A DNA stretch of 64,000 bases. It comes from Microglena sp. YARC. Its lineage: Eukaryota > Chlorophyta > Chlorophyceae > Chlamydomonadales > Chlamydomonadaceae. Location of the stretch: positions 122,594,984-122,658,983 of the forward strand of contig CM039462.1 in assembly GCA_022414725.1 (NCBI GenBank). The letters run 5' to 3'. The position numbers were made by a program, and so were the translations under genes. Positions 1-24,290 of the stretch are shown here, piece after piece; the first letter of the stretch is position 1, and the number at the start of each line of letters is the position of its first letter. Below the pieces are notes generated by a model. The model was not told the DNA's origin and made no database searches. It saw only the letters and a list, made by a program, of their open reading frames with translations.

Positions 1-99
1 CTCTTTCAATCATGACATAATAGCGAACGTAAGTCTGTTTGAGCATTTTGTTGTTCGTGCTTCAAGTCTGTGTTTGGTTCCTTGTGGGTCCTTTCCCAC

Positions 100-519
100 C
101 CTCACGCCCCTCACTGGTGTCCTCCCCCACCCTCACCCTTCCACCCTCAATCATATGCCAGCACACCCTACCCTCACCCCACCTCCACCCCCCTGCTCCG
201 TCCACGTCCCGTCCCCACCCTGCCCCTCCCTCACCCCCACCCAACCCACCCCCACTAACAGGTGGACCGGAAGCATTCGTCTAAAGTGCCCATGTTGATG
301 TTATGTTGGCTATGTTCTGACTTGGCAGCTGACTTTCCTTTTCAGATCCTCACCCTCACCCTGCACCTTGACCCTTCACCTTTACCCTCACCCTCACCCT
401 CAACCCCTCACCCTCACCCCCTCACCCTCACCCTCACCTCACCCTCACCCTCTCCTCACCCTCACTCTCAACTCTCACTCTCACCCTCACCCTCACTCTC
501 ACTCTCACCCTCACTCTCA

Positions 520-554
<35 letters not shown>

Positions 555-605
555 CACTCTCACTCTCACCCTCACCCTCTCACTCCCTCTCTCCCCCCCC
601 CCCCC
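100..605. repeat. C/T-rich hexanucleotide repeat with duplicated exon edge
   Basis: Positions 100-258 are C-rich and imperfect; 340-605 is a run of CACCCT and CACTCT units. Between them, a segment reading CACTAACAGGTGGACCGGAA at about 253-272 recurs at about 609-629. It holds an acceptor-like CAG and the first bases of the candidate exon at 619, so the left copy looks like a decayed exon edge. Confidence 0.75.
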
Positions 606-618
606 CTCCCACTAACAG

Positions 619-2957
619 GTGGACCGGAAGCATTCGACTTAACTGCCCATGGATGATGTTAGTGAACTCTACAGCTGGGCAGTTCATCGGCTACAGCGTC
701 ACAAACTCAGCAACTGGGGCGAACACTCATAGCGTCACCGCAACAGAGAACGGTTCACTCTACAGGTGTGCATCAAAGTCCTCGTTGTAGGTGGGGTGGT
801 GTGGGTGGGAGGTGAGGTGTGGACTGTGGGTGTGGGTGTGTAACGGCTGACCAACAGTGCCACAAACTCAGCAATGCTGGGTCTAACACTCCGTGGGTCA
901 CCGCAACAGATATCGTTCACTCTAACCAGGTGCGCATCAAAGTCCTTGATGTGTGTTGTGGGTGTGGGCGCGAGAATCACCGAGCATCACCACCCACGCC
1001 CACCACCCACCACCCGCCCACCCTCTGCCCACCACCAGGGTTGTATTACAGATGCTTCTTGTAGCAGAAGTGCTAAATTATGTACCTTAGTCACTTTGCC
1101 GGTCCGTTTTCAGTGATACCATTCGGTTCTAGTGGTACACAAAATCGCTTAACGAAGCAGGGTCGGGGGTTCGATTCCCCTACGGTCTCCCCTGAGTGTT
1201 GCAGGTCGTTGTCAATCGCGATGGTTAGCATGTCCAGTCGAGGTGGTAGACCCGTTCTCTGCCGCGTACGACGGTTCCTTAATACCAAGCCCACACAGGC
1301 ATTATCAATTATGATTTGGGGGTGCTATGTCAGAGTCTTTGGGGGGTGCTTTTTTAGGCCCCCATAGCCTGCTAGTCAGCAGCCCAAAAGCTTACTAGGG
1401 GCATCATGGTACTGTATGTATGTTGTTATAGTCCAAGGGTAGACCAAATAGGCTAAGAGACTTGCCCAACAATGACAAGAGGGCCATAATGAATGTCCTT
1501 GCGGTGTGCAAGCGATGCGGGAAATTGGTGGAGAGTGTTGGCTATCAAAGCGACAGGTGGCAATGGAATTTTTCAAGTCAGCAAAACCGAAGCCAGGGTT
1601 TAACAGACAGTTAAGGCCAGGAGTTAACTTGGCTCCGTGTGGTCACACAGATGGACAATGCGGTGACCCTGGGGGCTCCTGCCCCTCCAGAAGGGGGGGC
1701 TCCGACAAAAAACACTAACATCAGACATTATGGATGTATGGTTCTTCGTAAAGATACTCGTTTCTTTCCTTATACACCCTGGCCCACCACCCACAGGAGC
1801 TGCTGCTCCTTCTTTGTCCTGAACCCTAAACCACCCACCACCCACCACTAACCACCCACATGACCTTCTCCTCCTCCTTTTTACCCTGAACCCTGAACCA
1901 CCCATCACCCACCACCCACCACCCGCACCCGCCACCGCACAGGACCTTCTCCTCCTCCTTTACCCTGAACCCTGAACCTGAAGCCACCCATCACCCACCA
2001 CCCACCACCTGCCACCCCAGGACCTGCTCCTCCTCCTTTACCTGAACCCTAAACCACCCATCACCCACCACCCTACCACCTCTCGCCACCCGCCACCCGC
2101 CACCCGCCACCCACAGGACCTGCTCCTCCTGGGCCTTTGCGATGGACACATTTGATCCATGCCAACCAAGCAGTATCTCCCTGACGGTGGGATTTCTTTC
2201 GTCCGCTCTGTGACAGCAACGGATGCCTCTAACCTGCAACGTCCTGGACCCTCTTGCCAACGGTGTCTATGTCACACTGACACAGTCGTTTGTCCAATCC
2301 CTCGGACCCCCCCCCCTCCTCCCCCCGCTCCCCCTGCCACTCCCTTCCCCCCGCCCTCTCCCCTTCCCCCCCGCCCTGCCCCCCCTCCTCCCGTCCTTCC
2401 CCCCCTCCCCTCCCCCCCCCCCTCCTCCGTCACCCCCACCACCAACCGCCCCCTCCCTCCCCACCCACCCCACCACCTCCTCCAAGCCCCCCACCCACCT
2501 CCCCCTTCCCCCCCCCCCCCTCCTCCTCCATCCCCCCCACCCCCACCCCCTGCACCCCCTCCACCTCCACCATCCCCCCAAACCCTCCAGGGCCACCTCG
2601 TCCACCACCAGACCCTCCCTCTCCTCCCCCTCCCCCCATCACCCAGTCCCATCACCACCCCCTCCCCTCCAGCCCCCCCCCCCCTCCAAGTCCCCATCTC
2701 CTCCAAGCCCGCCCCCTGTGCCCCAAGCCCACCTCCACCTATGCCTCCATCCCCACCACCCCTTCCTCCGTTCTCCTCCCCCTTCCCCTCCAAGCCCCCC
2801 TCCCCCACCAAGCCCCTCCTTCCCCCCCCCTCCACCCAGTCCCCCTCCTCCCCCGCCACCCCACCCAGTCCCCCCACCCCCTCCCAGCCCCACCCCCCCC
2901 TCCCAAGCCCCCTCCCCCTCCAGACCAACCAAGTCCTCCCCCTTCCCCCCCCCCACC
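619..2957 (+). CDS. Candidate upstream exons of the membrane-protein gene (Ser/Thr and Pro-rich ectodomain)
   Basis: Not recognised as a family. Three candidate exons, 619-765, 858-929 and 2117-2186, have acceptor CAG or ACAG, GT donors and compatible phases. They encode a Ser/Thr/Asn-rich extracellular-looking stretch (residues such as WTGSIRLNCPW, then SAMLGLTLRG, then DTFDPCQPSSISLT). A further segment from 2219 (CNVLDPLANGVYVTLTQS) runs straight into a proline-rich stretch of PPPP, SPPP and PPLP units, open to a TAG at 2958. The proline-rich part resembles hydroxyproline-rich wall or surface glycoproteins of green algae. The link between 2186 and 2219 needs either a very short intron or a sequencing frameshift. 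These exons probably belong to the gene completed at 5491-18270, but the joining donor inside the pyrimidine tract was not found, and the start may lie left of the window. Confidence 0.4.
1107..1192 (+). repeat. tRNA-like (SINE-like) relic
   Basis: A T-arm is visible: stem GGGGG at 1165-1169, loop TTCGATT at 1170-1176, stem CCCCT at 1177-1181. A D-arm-like AGTGGTA lies about 40 bases upstream. No matching 5' acceptor strand pairs with ACGGTCT, so this is not an intact tRNA gene; a tRNA-derived SINE remnant is more likely. Confidence 0.3.
1408..1482 (+). repeat. Dispersed repeat B, partial copy
   Basis: Copy of the repeat with the core GTCCAGGGGTAGGCCAAATA followed by GGGACTTGCCCAACCGTGA. The full unit is about 155 bp. 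Other copies, many partial, lie near 6820, 7895, 8170(-), 11760(-), 15366(-), 15465(-), 19985, 20850, 25870(-), 34925, 38635(-), 41212, 43450, 44490(-), 44665(-) and 45735(-). Confidence 0.7.
1500..1715 (-). repeat. Dispersed repeat C (GC-rich foldback end)
   Basis: Minus-strand copy of a family that begins TTTTTGGCGGAGCCCCC, continues with a GGGGGCGGGAGCCCC foldback and CCCATTTGTCCGTCCG, and ends in GTCAGCCAACGG...TAACTCGCTTC. Other copies are at 13895, 24270(-), 39745(-) and 42205. Confidence 0.65.
1790..2116 (+). repeat. ~80-bp imperfect tandem repeat made of an acceptor/exon edge
   Basis: About five units, each holding CCCACCACCCACCAC followed by an (A)CAGGA-type acceptor and CCTGCTCCTCCT. 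The last unit is the actual acceptor and first bases of the candidate exon at 2117, so the minisatellite repeats the 3' splice site. Confidence 0.65.
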
Positions 2958-5450
2958 TAGCCCATCCCCTCCACCCAGCCACCCCCGTCACCGCCGCAAC
3001 CACCTCCCAGACAACCTTACAGACCCCGCCGTCCTCTCCCCCCCTCAGCCCCCCCGTCCCCCTCCCAAACCTCCTATTGGTACCCCTGGCTTTACTTTCG
3101 ACCCGCCATCTATCCCTCCTGAATATCCGTACCCCCTTATAATCCTCTCTCCCCCCCCCCCCCCTCCTCCCCCCCCCCTTCTCCCCCGCCCCTTCCCTCT
3201 CCCCTCCCCCTCCCCCGCCCCCCTCCCCTCCCCCTCCCCCTCCCCCCTCCTCCCCCCCTCCGAGCCCTCCTCCTCCCCCTCCCCCACCCCCTCCCCCTCC
3301 CTCCCCCCTCCCCTCCTCCCCCTCCTCCCCCCCCTCCAAGTCCTCCTCCTCCCCCTCCCCCACCCCCGCCCCCTCCTCTCCCCCTCCCCCTTCCTCCTCC
3401 TCCACCAAGTCCTCCCCTCCCCCTCCCCCTTCTCCCCTTCTCCCCCCTCCACTCCCCCCCTCCACTAGCCCCCCATCCTCCCCCTCCCCCTCCTCCTTCT
3501 CCCCCCTCCCCCCCACCTCTCCCCTCCTCCCCCTCCACCTAGCCCTCCCCCTCCTCCCCTCCCCCCGCGCCTCCTTCTCCCCTCCTCCCCCTCCTCCCCC
3601 TCACCCCCTCCACCTAGCCCTCCCCCTCCTCCCCCACCTCCCCCTCCTCCTTCTCCCCCTCCTCCCCTCCTCCCCCTCCCCCTCTCCCCCTCTCCCCCCT
3701 CCTCCCTCCCCCCCCCGCCCCCCCCTCTCCGCCCCGCCCTCCCCTCCTCCCCTCCTCCTTCTCCCCCTCCTCCCCTCCCCCCCCACCCCTCCTCCCCCTC
3801 TCCACCCCCCCGCCCCCTCCTCCTCCTCCTCCTCTCCCTCCTCCCCCGCCTCCTTCTCCTCCCCCTCCCCACCCTCACCCCCTCCTCTCCTCCCCCTCCT
3901 TCCCCCTCTCCACCCCCCCCGCCCCTCCTCCTCCTCTCTCCCTCTCCCCCTCCTCCCCCTCCTCCTTCTCCTCCCCTCCCCCACCCTCACCCCTTTCTCC
4001 CCCTCCTCCTCCCCCTCTCCTCCTCCTTCCCCCCCTCCTCCCCCTCCCCCACCCTCACCCCCTCCTCCCCCTCCTCCTTCTACCCCTCCTCCCCTCCCCT
4101 CCCACCCCCACCTCCCCCCTCTCCACCCCCCGCCCCCTCCTCCTCCTCCTCCCTCTCCCCCTCCTCCCCCTCCTCCTTCTCCTCCCCCTCCCCCACCCTC
4201 ACCCCCTCCTCCTCCTCCCCCTCCTCCCCCCTCTCCACCCCCCCCGCCCCTTTCTCCTCCTCCTCCCTCTCCCCTCCTCCCCCTCCTCCTTCTCCTCCCC
4301 CTCCCCCACCCTCACGCCCTCCTCCCCTCCTCCTTCTCCCCCTCCTCCCCCTCCCCTCCCACCCCCGCCTCCCCCTCTCCAGCCCCCCCCGCCCCTCCTC
4401 CTCCTCCTCCCTCTCCCCCTCCTCCCCCTCCTCCTTCTCCTCCCCCTCCCCACCCCTCACCCCTCCTCCTCCTCCCCCGTCCTCCCCCCTCTCCACCCCC
4501 CCCCTTTCCTCCTCCTCCTCCTCCTCCTCCTCCCTCTCCCCCTCCTCCCCCTCCTCCTTCTCCTCCCCCTCCCCCACCCTCACCCCCTCCTCCGCCCTCC
4601 TCCTCCTCCTCCCTCTCCTCCTCCTTCCCCCCCTCCTTCCCCTCCCCCCCACCCTCCACCCCTCCTCCCCCTCCTCCTTCTCCCCCTCCTCCCCCTCCCC
4701 CCCCACCCCGCTCCCCCCTCTCCACCCCCCCTGCCCCTCCTCCCTCCTCCGTCTCCCCCTCCTCCCCCTCCTCCTTCTCCCTCCCCTCCCCACCCTCACC
4801 CCTCCTCCTCCTCCTCCCTCCTCCTCCCCCCCCTCCTCCTCCCCCACCTCCCCCCCTCCCCCCCTCCTCCTCCCCTCCCCCTCTCCTCCCCTTCCCCCTC
4901 CTCCTCCCCCTCCCCCTTCCCCCCCCTCCTCCCCCTCCTCCCCTCTCCTCCCCTTCCCCCTCCCCTCCACCTAGCCCTCCCCCTCCTCCCCCTCCTCCTT
5001 CGCCGCCTCCCCCCTCACCCCCTTTCCCCTCCTCCTCCCCCCACCTCCTCTCCCCCTCCCCCAACCACTCCCCCCCCCCCACCTTTTCCTCCCCCTCCTC
5101 CTCCGTCACCCCCTCCTCCTCCCCCCCCTCTCCTCCCCCTCCCCTTCCCCTCCCCCTCCTTTTCCTCCCCTCCTTTCCCCCTCCCCTCCCCCTTCTCCTC
5201 CTCCCCTCCTCCCCTCCCCCTTCTCTCCTACCCCTCCTTCTCCCCCTCCACCTCCCCCCCTCCTCCTCCGTCCCCTCCCCCCCCCCCTCCCCCTCCTTCT
5301 CCCCCTCCTCCCCCCTCCTTTCCCCCCTCCCCTCCTCCTTCCTTCCCCCCCCCTCCCCCCCTCCTTCCCCCCCCCCCCCCCCACCTTCCCCCCTACTCCC
5401 CCCCTCCTATCCCCCCCCCTCCTCCACCATCCCGCACCTCCCCGACCTCA
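2290..5450 (+). repeat. 3.1-kb polypyrimidine (C/T) tract
   Basis: Almost purely C and T on the plus strand, mostly CCCCTCCTCC, with scattered A in the first 850 bases. All plus-strand frames are open simply because stop codons need A or G, so length of open frame is no evidence of coding here. The first part (2290-2957) may encode a Pro-rich linker; the rest is best read as intron, ending just before the acceptor CCCCCCTAG at 5482-5490. Confidence 0.85.
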
Positions 5451-5490
5451 CACTGGCTGTTCAACCCCTCCCCCTTCCCTTCCCCCCTAG

Positions 5491-18270
<12,780 letters not shown>

Positions 18271-18594
18271 TCAGGCATTATGAGGTGTCGAATCGGGCAG
18301 TCGTGCCTAGTCAGGCACCATGAGGTGTCTAGCCAGGTTCTATGAGGTGTCTGATCAGGCGCCATGATGTGCGTAATCAGGTGCTATGATGTGAATAATC
18401 AGGCAACATGAGGCGCGTAATATGGCACTATGAGATGACTAATGAGATGCTATGATGAGACTTATCAGGCATCCTGAGGTGCTTAATCAGGCACCATGTG
18501 GTGTATAGTTAGGTGCTTGGATGTGTCTAATGAGGCACCATATGGGTATAATTGGACCCTGGGGTCTGTAGATCCTCGGTTCACTATTACCATC

Positions 18595-18800
18595 CTGCCT
18601 TTTTTTTTTGCGCACCGCGTCTTCATTCCGCCGCTGCATGGCGACGCATGGGTCCAACTATAATAGTCAGAAACGCCCCTGCTAGCCCCCGAGCTCCACC
18701 CGTCACGCTTCCCGGGTTTTGGGGGGCATTGGGTCGCACTGGGGTCGCACCAAGTTGCTCAATTTGCAACGCGTCACAGGGGTAAAAAAGTGCGACCTGC
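18595..18800. repeat. Dispersed repeat D
   Basis: About 200 bp, with a T run, GCCGCTGCATGGCGACGCAT near one end and GTTGCTCAATTTGCAACGCGT near the other. Other copies lie at 28625, 33950 (partial) and 52555. Confidence 0.65.
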
Positions 18801-18809
18801 CACTTCAAA

Positions 18810-19984
18810 AACCTTGAATGGCCTTGCCGTGCAGCTGTCCGAGCTCAGGTGCAGTAGCGGTCTGCAAAAGCAAAACCCACAGGAATCTGCAATCAGACAG
18901 GAAGGTTCCTCCAAACTCAAGCCCCGCAAGGCATAACAATTTTCAATTTTACCCGGCGCTAGTCAGTACCTTGCAATATGTGCCTTGCTTCTCTGTTTGT
19001 GTCATAATACACGGAAGTACAAGTTGGTGTGTGTTCGTGTGTCATAGTACACACCAGTTCAGGTTTGTGTGCGTGTGTTTGTGTTAGTACACACACGAAC
19101 TCGTTGGTCGGCCTCCTATGGGGGACAGACCTAAGCGATACTTGCGAAATCGTGCTGTTTTTTCAAATCTTCACATTTCCCAAGATCGCCGGTCAAATCA
19201 GCCGGTTAATCTGACTGGCCTGAAATCTAAGCGACTCGTGTTCGATTCCCGTCCGGGGCGGATTTCCTCGGAGGGCACTTTTTAGCGTATGTATCTCAGG
19301 GTTGCGGACTGTGGACGCGGCGTTTTCATTTGTCGTTTACCTACTGTCTTGTGGACTCAATGTAGGGACCTGGAGCATGTCTACGATTTCTTCTTCAAAA
19401 TTCGCTTCTTCGTGCCTCTCGTAGCTCATTGCATCAGCGAATTGTGCTTGACAAGGAAATCTGCTCTTTCGCACTAGTTCCTGCAGTTTGCGCAGTAGCA
19501 ACTGTGGCCTCGGGAGTTGCTGCAACTGGCTTCATGGAACTTCGGGAAGTCAGTGAGCTAATAAGTTCATTAGCCTTACAGGCCACCAAGTTGAATAATA
19601 ATGCCATGCCATGCCATGCTATATTGATTCTCGACCCCCCCAATATTCAATTGTACGGATAAGTAAACAACTGCTTGTGCATCTATCACCAAGGAGGCTG
19701 CCACTGCTGCTTGACGAACATTACACCACCCCCGGAGCCAGCCTCCAGGGGACCCGCCAGGGCACCCTACTATGTGTGCAGGTGTGGGCATGTCACAGTC
19801 CAGGGGTAGCCAAATATGTCCAAGGGGAAGATTGAAGGGTGTATGTGTATCACAGCACCTGCAAATTATAACAGAAAGAGAGAATACTCATATTTGATTA
19901 AACACTCAAATTGTGAGCTTGAAGACGTAGACTTTCTATGCATTTAAAATCGCCCCTATTAATAAGTTAGTTTATGTGGAACTA
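18810..19984. other. No gene recognised; low-copy spacer
   Basis: Open frames are all under 90 codons without recognisable motifs. A tRNA-like segment sits at 19195-19265 (TTCGATTCCCGTCC after a CTGAAAT loop-like motif), again without a full cloverleaf. A partial repeat B core lies at 19795-19830. Confidence 0.4.
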
Positions 19985-20130
19985 TGTATGTTGCAGTCCA
20001 GGGGTAGGCCAAGTAGGCTAAAGGGACTTGCCCAACCGTGATAGGAAGGGCCTCATAAAAAAGGCATTAATGAACTGAACCCAAAACAGTTTTACTAACG
20101 GGTGCCCTGCGTTTGTGCTACAGTGATCGT
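19985..20130 (+). repeat. Dispersed repeat B, near full length
   Basis: Runs from GTTGCAGTCCAGGGGTAGGCC through GATGAACTGAACCC and CGTTTGTGCTACAGTGAT. Confidence 0.75.
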
Positions 20131-20181
20131 TTAAATATACAATCTAATTAAATTATCATCTCATCTGATTATAATTTAATT

Positions 20182-20496
20182 TTGCGATTCTTATCGCATT
20201 TTTTAAAAAACCGTGTCGGCAATACAAGTCACCAGGATTCAAAATACCAAATTTATTTTAAAGGTCTTGCTTTTAACTACTATGATGTGCCTCGCTATGC
20301 CTCACTATCCTGTGCTGCCTTCAAGGGCCACATGGAATGGAAACCTCCGGTACAATATCTTACCTGCTATTTAAATACTTCCCTTGACGGCCCCTGTAAC
20401 TATTTCGAAGCTTGGCGTACACTGACTCGCTCTATTGCTGAACAGAAGCACGACTACCGAAGTCGCAAGAAGGCATACAGGGCCTATAGGGCATAA
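20182..20496 (+). other. Unassigned open frame of 104 codons without an ATG start
   Basis: Begins with TTG and ends TAA. It has aromatic-rich, non-repetitive composition (YFKGLAFNYYDVPRY, then NYFEAWRTLTRSIAEQKHDY) and a basic end. It matches no family I know. It could be an exon or the edge of a mobile element. Confidence 0.2.
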
Positions 20497-20617
20497 TTAT
20501 TCTTCATACTGAAAACAGACTACCGGTAATGAATATAGACACGTGCTTAATTTGTATCGTCTGATGCTTTCTAGCGGGTGTAGATACACACACGAGATTA
20601 AGTAACTAAGTATACAT

Positions 20618-20835
20618 GTTGACAAACATTCTACTAGTATAGATACACGCCCAAGAGTAAATATACAAGTTGACAAACATTCTACTAGTATAGATACACG
20701 CCCAAGAGTACATATACAAGTTGACAAACATTCTACTAGTATAGATACACGCCCAAGAGTAAATATACAGGTTGACAAACATTCTACTGGTATAGATGCA
20801 CACTCCAGAGTGGAAATACAGGTGCACAAGCTTTC
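20618..20835. repeat. 51-bp tandem repeat, about four copies
   Basis: Unit TTGACAAACATTCTACTAGT then ATAGATACACGCCCAAGAGTA, nearly identical in the first three copies. Confidence 0.85.
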
Positions 20836-20849
20836 GACTGGCATTTATG

Positions 20850-21010
20850 CTTGTTGTTACAGTCCACGGGTAGGCCAAATAGAGTCAAGGGACTTGCCCA
20901 ACCGTGTCAGGAGGGGCTAAGACGAAAAAACTGATGAACTGAACCCAATCGTTTTATCAATGGGAGGCTTGAGCTCGTACTACATTGACACCGTCATTTA
21001 ATTATACGAT
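20850..21010 (+). repeat. Dispersed repeat B, near full length
   Basis: Starts GTTGTTACAGTCCACGGGTAGG, directly after the 51-bp array. Confidence 0.75.
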
Positions 21011-21084
21011 TATAACTGGTAAAGATGCACACGCACCCGGCTGGGAAGATACAGCTGCACAAACTTGCATATCATAGTTTTCTT

Positions 21085-21272
21085 TTCAGCTACGAGCAGC
21101 AGCTTCTAAGCGGCTCCCTGAGCCAGACACTAGGCCAAGCCCCAAGATTTCGACAGTTCTTGACAGTGGATTCTGTCAGCTTCCAGACACACTAGGTTGC
21201 GTCAGCCTAGGCTGAATAGCCAGTCAGGGGAACTACCTAGAAGCTGATGCTTATAGCTGAAAATGAAAACAC
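21085..21272. mobile_element. Foldback element A (MITE-like)
   Basis: Left end TTTTCAGCTACGAGCAGCAGC, right end GAAGCTGATGCTTATAGCTGAAAA; inner TGTCAGCTTCCAGACACACTAGG. Confidence 0.75.
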
Positions 21273-21279
21273 GGTAACA

Positions 21280-21760
21280 CAAATATGTAGATGTGTCTGG
21301 GGGCGGGGATCAGCCTCGCAACCATGACCTCCTGGGTGCAAGATCTACATCAAATAATGAGCGCAGCCTCACGACCACGGCCTGCAGGCTGACACCTCTC
21401 CATATATGCGGGAGTGGTGGGACGGCCATGGCCTGCTGGCTACAAAATCTACATCAAACAGTGAGATGGAAGCTCTTCATCCCTGATGGGAGTTGCCGGA
21501 TGGACATGGCCTCCTGGGTGCAATACCGCCCATCCATCCATGACATAAGGGGTGAGTTGAACGTGGTCAGCAGCCTGGTGGCTCTAAATATACGTGTGAC
21601 ACTGATTTCATCGGACACAACACACAATTGACTGAACAACTGACTGAACATGACTTGACTGAAAAATTAATTTTGTACGCCTTGCCACGGGGCGTGAAGT
21701 TGAAGGGACCTTCCCGTTCGCTTGCGCCTGGGAAGGTTACTGTGGGTTTTGCTTGAGCAG
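21280..21760. repeat. ~85-bp tandem repeat and repeat H
   Basis: At 21290-21535 a unit with GGCCTGCTGGCTACAAAATCTACATC is repeated about three times. At 21675-21760 lies repeat H (GCCTTGCCACGGGGCGTGAAGTTG...CGTTCGCTTGCGC), also at 42655 and 44930. Confidence 0.5.
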
Positions 21761-22070
21761 ACCCCTACTGTGCTTACTCTAGGACTAATGTGTAGGGAAA
21801 GGCTGAGTTAGTTAATATTAGTGAATGAATAATATTAGTGAATGAATAATACTAGTTAATTCAAGTTAATATTGGACAGATGAGCCATCTCACCAGAATT
21901 TAAAAATTATTTGAAAAACTAATATTATTGTGACACCGAGTGACACAATAATAATGTCATTTAAGATTATTAACACTTATATAATTGGCCGTTCCCTACT
22001 AATGTGCAACAGCACAATGGAAAGTTCTCGCCCCCTTTCAAGGCGGCCATACAGAAATCGTAAACCAGCG

Positions 22071-22116
22071 CTTGACTGCTAAGCAATGCACCACGACGTA
22101 TTGCTTAGCAGTCAAG
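22071..22116. repeat. Perfect 17-bp inverted repeat with 12-nt loop
   Basis: Arms CTTGACTGCTAAGCAAT (22071-22087) and ATTGCTTAGCAGTCAAG (22100-22116). No flanking C/T tail suggests a bacterial-type terminator; probably a foldback end. Confidence 0.85.
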
Positions 22117-22119
22117 CCA

Positions 22120-22660
22120 ACATCATGCTCATTGCTATACGCAATGCTAGTGTTTGTAGATCTTGGAAGGTGCTTAGCAATCGAGTGTAACTATCATGAA
22201 CATTGCTCTGCACAATGCTAGCGGTTGCGCCGCCACTAAAGCTGTGGCCCTAGTGAGAAGATCTTGGAAGGATGATATCTACGTCAATATACAATCAAGC
22301 ACGAATGCTTACGCTCAACTTGCCCTCATAACTACACGATCATGCATCGTACTGCCAAATACTGTACCATCATCATTGATTCAACAATGCTAATTCGCCC
22401 TTTGCCACCCTTTTATGAGGCTTATTAGGGTTTATTATGGGTGTATGAAGATGCCGAAGGGGTGCAGAAATGATGCCGAAGACAGCCCAAATTTGCAGTA
22501 CAAGAAGGCATGTGCGCACACAGTATACCCCCCCTAATCACAATACGATCTAGAATTGTTCATTCATGGCCCCATGCCAACACCAGTTCTGGTTTTCCTT
22601 ATCAGACACATGCAATGCCTTCCGGCATCTAAGGGGATGAGGGACCCCTTCATGAATGTA
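22120..22660. other. No gene recognised
   Basis: No supported coding exon or known repeat family was seen here. Confidence 0.4.
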
Positions 22661-22664
22661 AGCT

Positions 22665-23110
22665 AACACATGCAATGCATTGCGATTTCAACACATGCAA
22701 TATTTGTGATGTCAACACATGCAATGTATGTGATGTATGTAAACACATGCAATTTATGCAATGAATGGCAGTACATGCAGTGCAAAGTCAACACATGCGA
22801 TGTATGTCAACGCATGTCATGTATGCAATGCAATGTCAATACATGCAATGCAATGTCAGTACATGCAATGCAATGTCAGAACATGCAAAGCAATGTCAAC
22901 ACATGCAATGTATGCAATGTTTGCAATGCACTGTCATTACATGCAATGTATGCCAACACATGCGATGTACCGGTATATATGCAATGCAATGTCAACACAT
23001 GCGATGTACCGGTATATATGCAATGCAATGTCAACACATGCAATGCAGTGTCATTACATGCCATGTATGTCAACACATGCGATGTATGCAATGTATGTCA
23101 CCATATTCAA
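22665..23110. repeat. Minisatellite, TCAACACATGCAATG-type units
   Basis: About 24 units of 15-23 bases (GTCAACACATGCAATGCAAT variants). Confidence 0.9.
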
Positions 23111-23894
23111 GTGAGGATCTGGGGTTCGCATATAGAAAGCGGCATAATACTGGTTTCTAGTTCCCCTCATCATGCGTACGCATGCATGCAGTGCAATGCC
23201 TTCCGGCATGCAGAGTTGGAGCACCAAGCGCTGCATTTCCCACACTGTAGTGTGAGAAATGAAGCATTCAGGAGCGCCGCTCAGATTCAAACAGTCGCGA
23301 TCAAATTTCGAATACTCTAAACCCCGGGGCGAAACCAGGAGTAGCCGTGCGCCGCGATTTCAAACAGTACCCTGATCTCTGCCGGTATTTAATCTAAGCC
23401 AAGGTAATACAGCCCAAGGACAGAAAAGGCAATCAAAAGGATGTGATCCAAACCCTAAAACACGGGAACATGGATCATTTCCCAAGACTAAAGCCTTTCA
23501 GTGCCAGCTCATACCTAAATAAATTTATGTACTGCACCTGTACCAAAAGGGGCCCCATTTGAAGATCGCTGGACCTCTCGGGCCCTGACTCAATGTCCAG
23601 CAAGCAGGCCCCTTCACTTATGCAATATCAAGTTACTGATAATGATGAAGCCTGCAAGTGCTTATTTCCTAAACTCTTAAGGGTTAACTTTTGTATTCAG
23701 GAAATATGAAAAGCAACTGTGAAAGGAATCTGAGTCAACCTCCTAAATTGTCAGGATTTGGCGAGCAGCCAAATTGCTGGCAGGAGCTATGCATCCAAGT
23801 TCAAGTGTCAAGCTGTCCGGAAATCCCCAATGCACCGAATCGGACAGCTGGTCAGATGGTGCTATGGGGGAGTATGTGGGACAGTGTTGGTATT
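23111..23894. other. No gene recognised
   Basis: Mixed-composition spacer. A short frame at 23691-23909 has no known motif. Confidence 0.35.
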
Positions 23895-24085
23895 TTCAGC
23901 TACGAGTAGCAGCTTCTAGTCAGCTCCCCTGACTGGCTATTCGTCCAAAGCTGGCGCAACCTCGAGCACCTCAATGCTGTCATAATCAGCTGTCCAGAAG
24001 TGCTGAAATAGTCCAGTGCAGACCAGTGGCCGGCTCAGCAAGCTGCCTAGAAGCTGCGATGAAAAGCCAAAAAGAAAAACCCTGA
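23895..24085. mobile_element. Foldback element A (MITE-like)
   Basis: Left end TTTTCAGCTACGAGTAGCAGC, right end GCTGCCTAGAAGCTGCGATGAAAAGCC. Confidence 0.75.
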
Positions 24086-24149
24086 TGTAAGATCCTGACA
24101 CAAGCAATGGGAAGTTTCAAACCCGTGGTCGCGTACAGCTTTCATCACT

Positions 24150-24290
24150 TCAGCGCCTGAACAGAAATGTCCGAAAGGGCTGGGACAGAAATGTCTAAAA
24201 AGGCTGGAACAGAGACGTCTAAACGGGCTGGAGTGTAAAAGTATATAATGGCTGGGACAAAGATGTCTAAGCGAAGTGCAACAAGTCATA
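24150..24290. repeat. ~30-bp minisatellite
   Basis: Four or five units of GAAATGTCTAAAAAGGCTGG type. Confidence 0.65.

Noticed and set aside
2272..5384. Long minus-strand Gly/Glu/Arg-rich and plus-strand Pro/Ser/Leu-rich reading frames
   Set aside because: They follow from the lack of purines on one strand; several overlapping frames are open at once and composition is that of a simple tract.
22665..23110. CRISPR-like array
   Set aside because: Units are degenerate and contiguous, with no distinct equal-length spacers, and the genome is eukaryotic.
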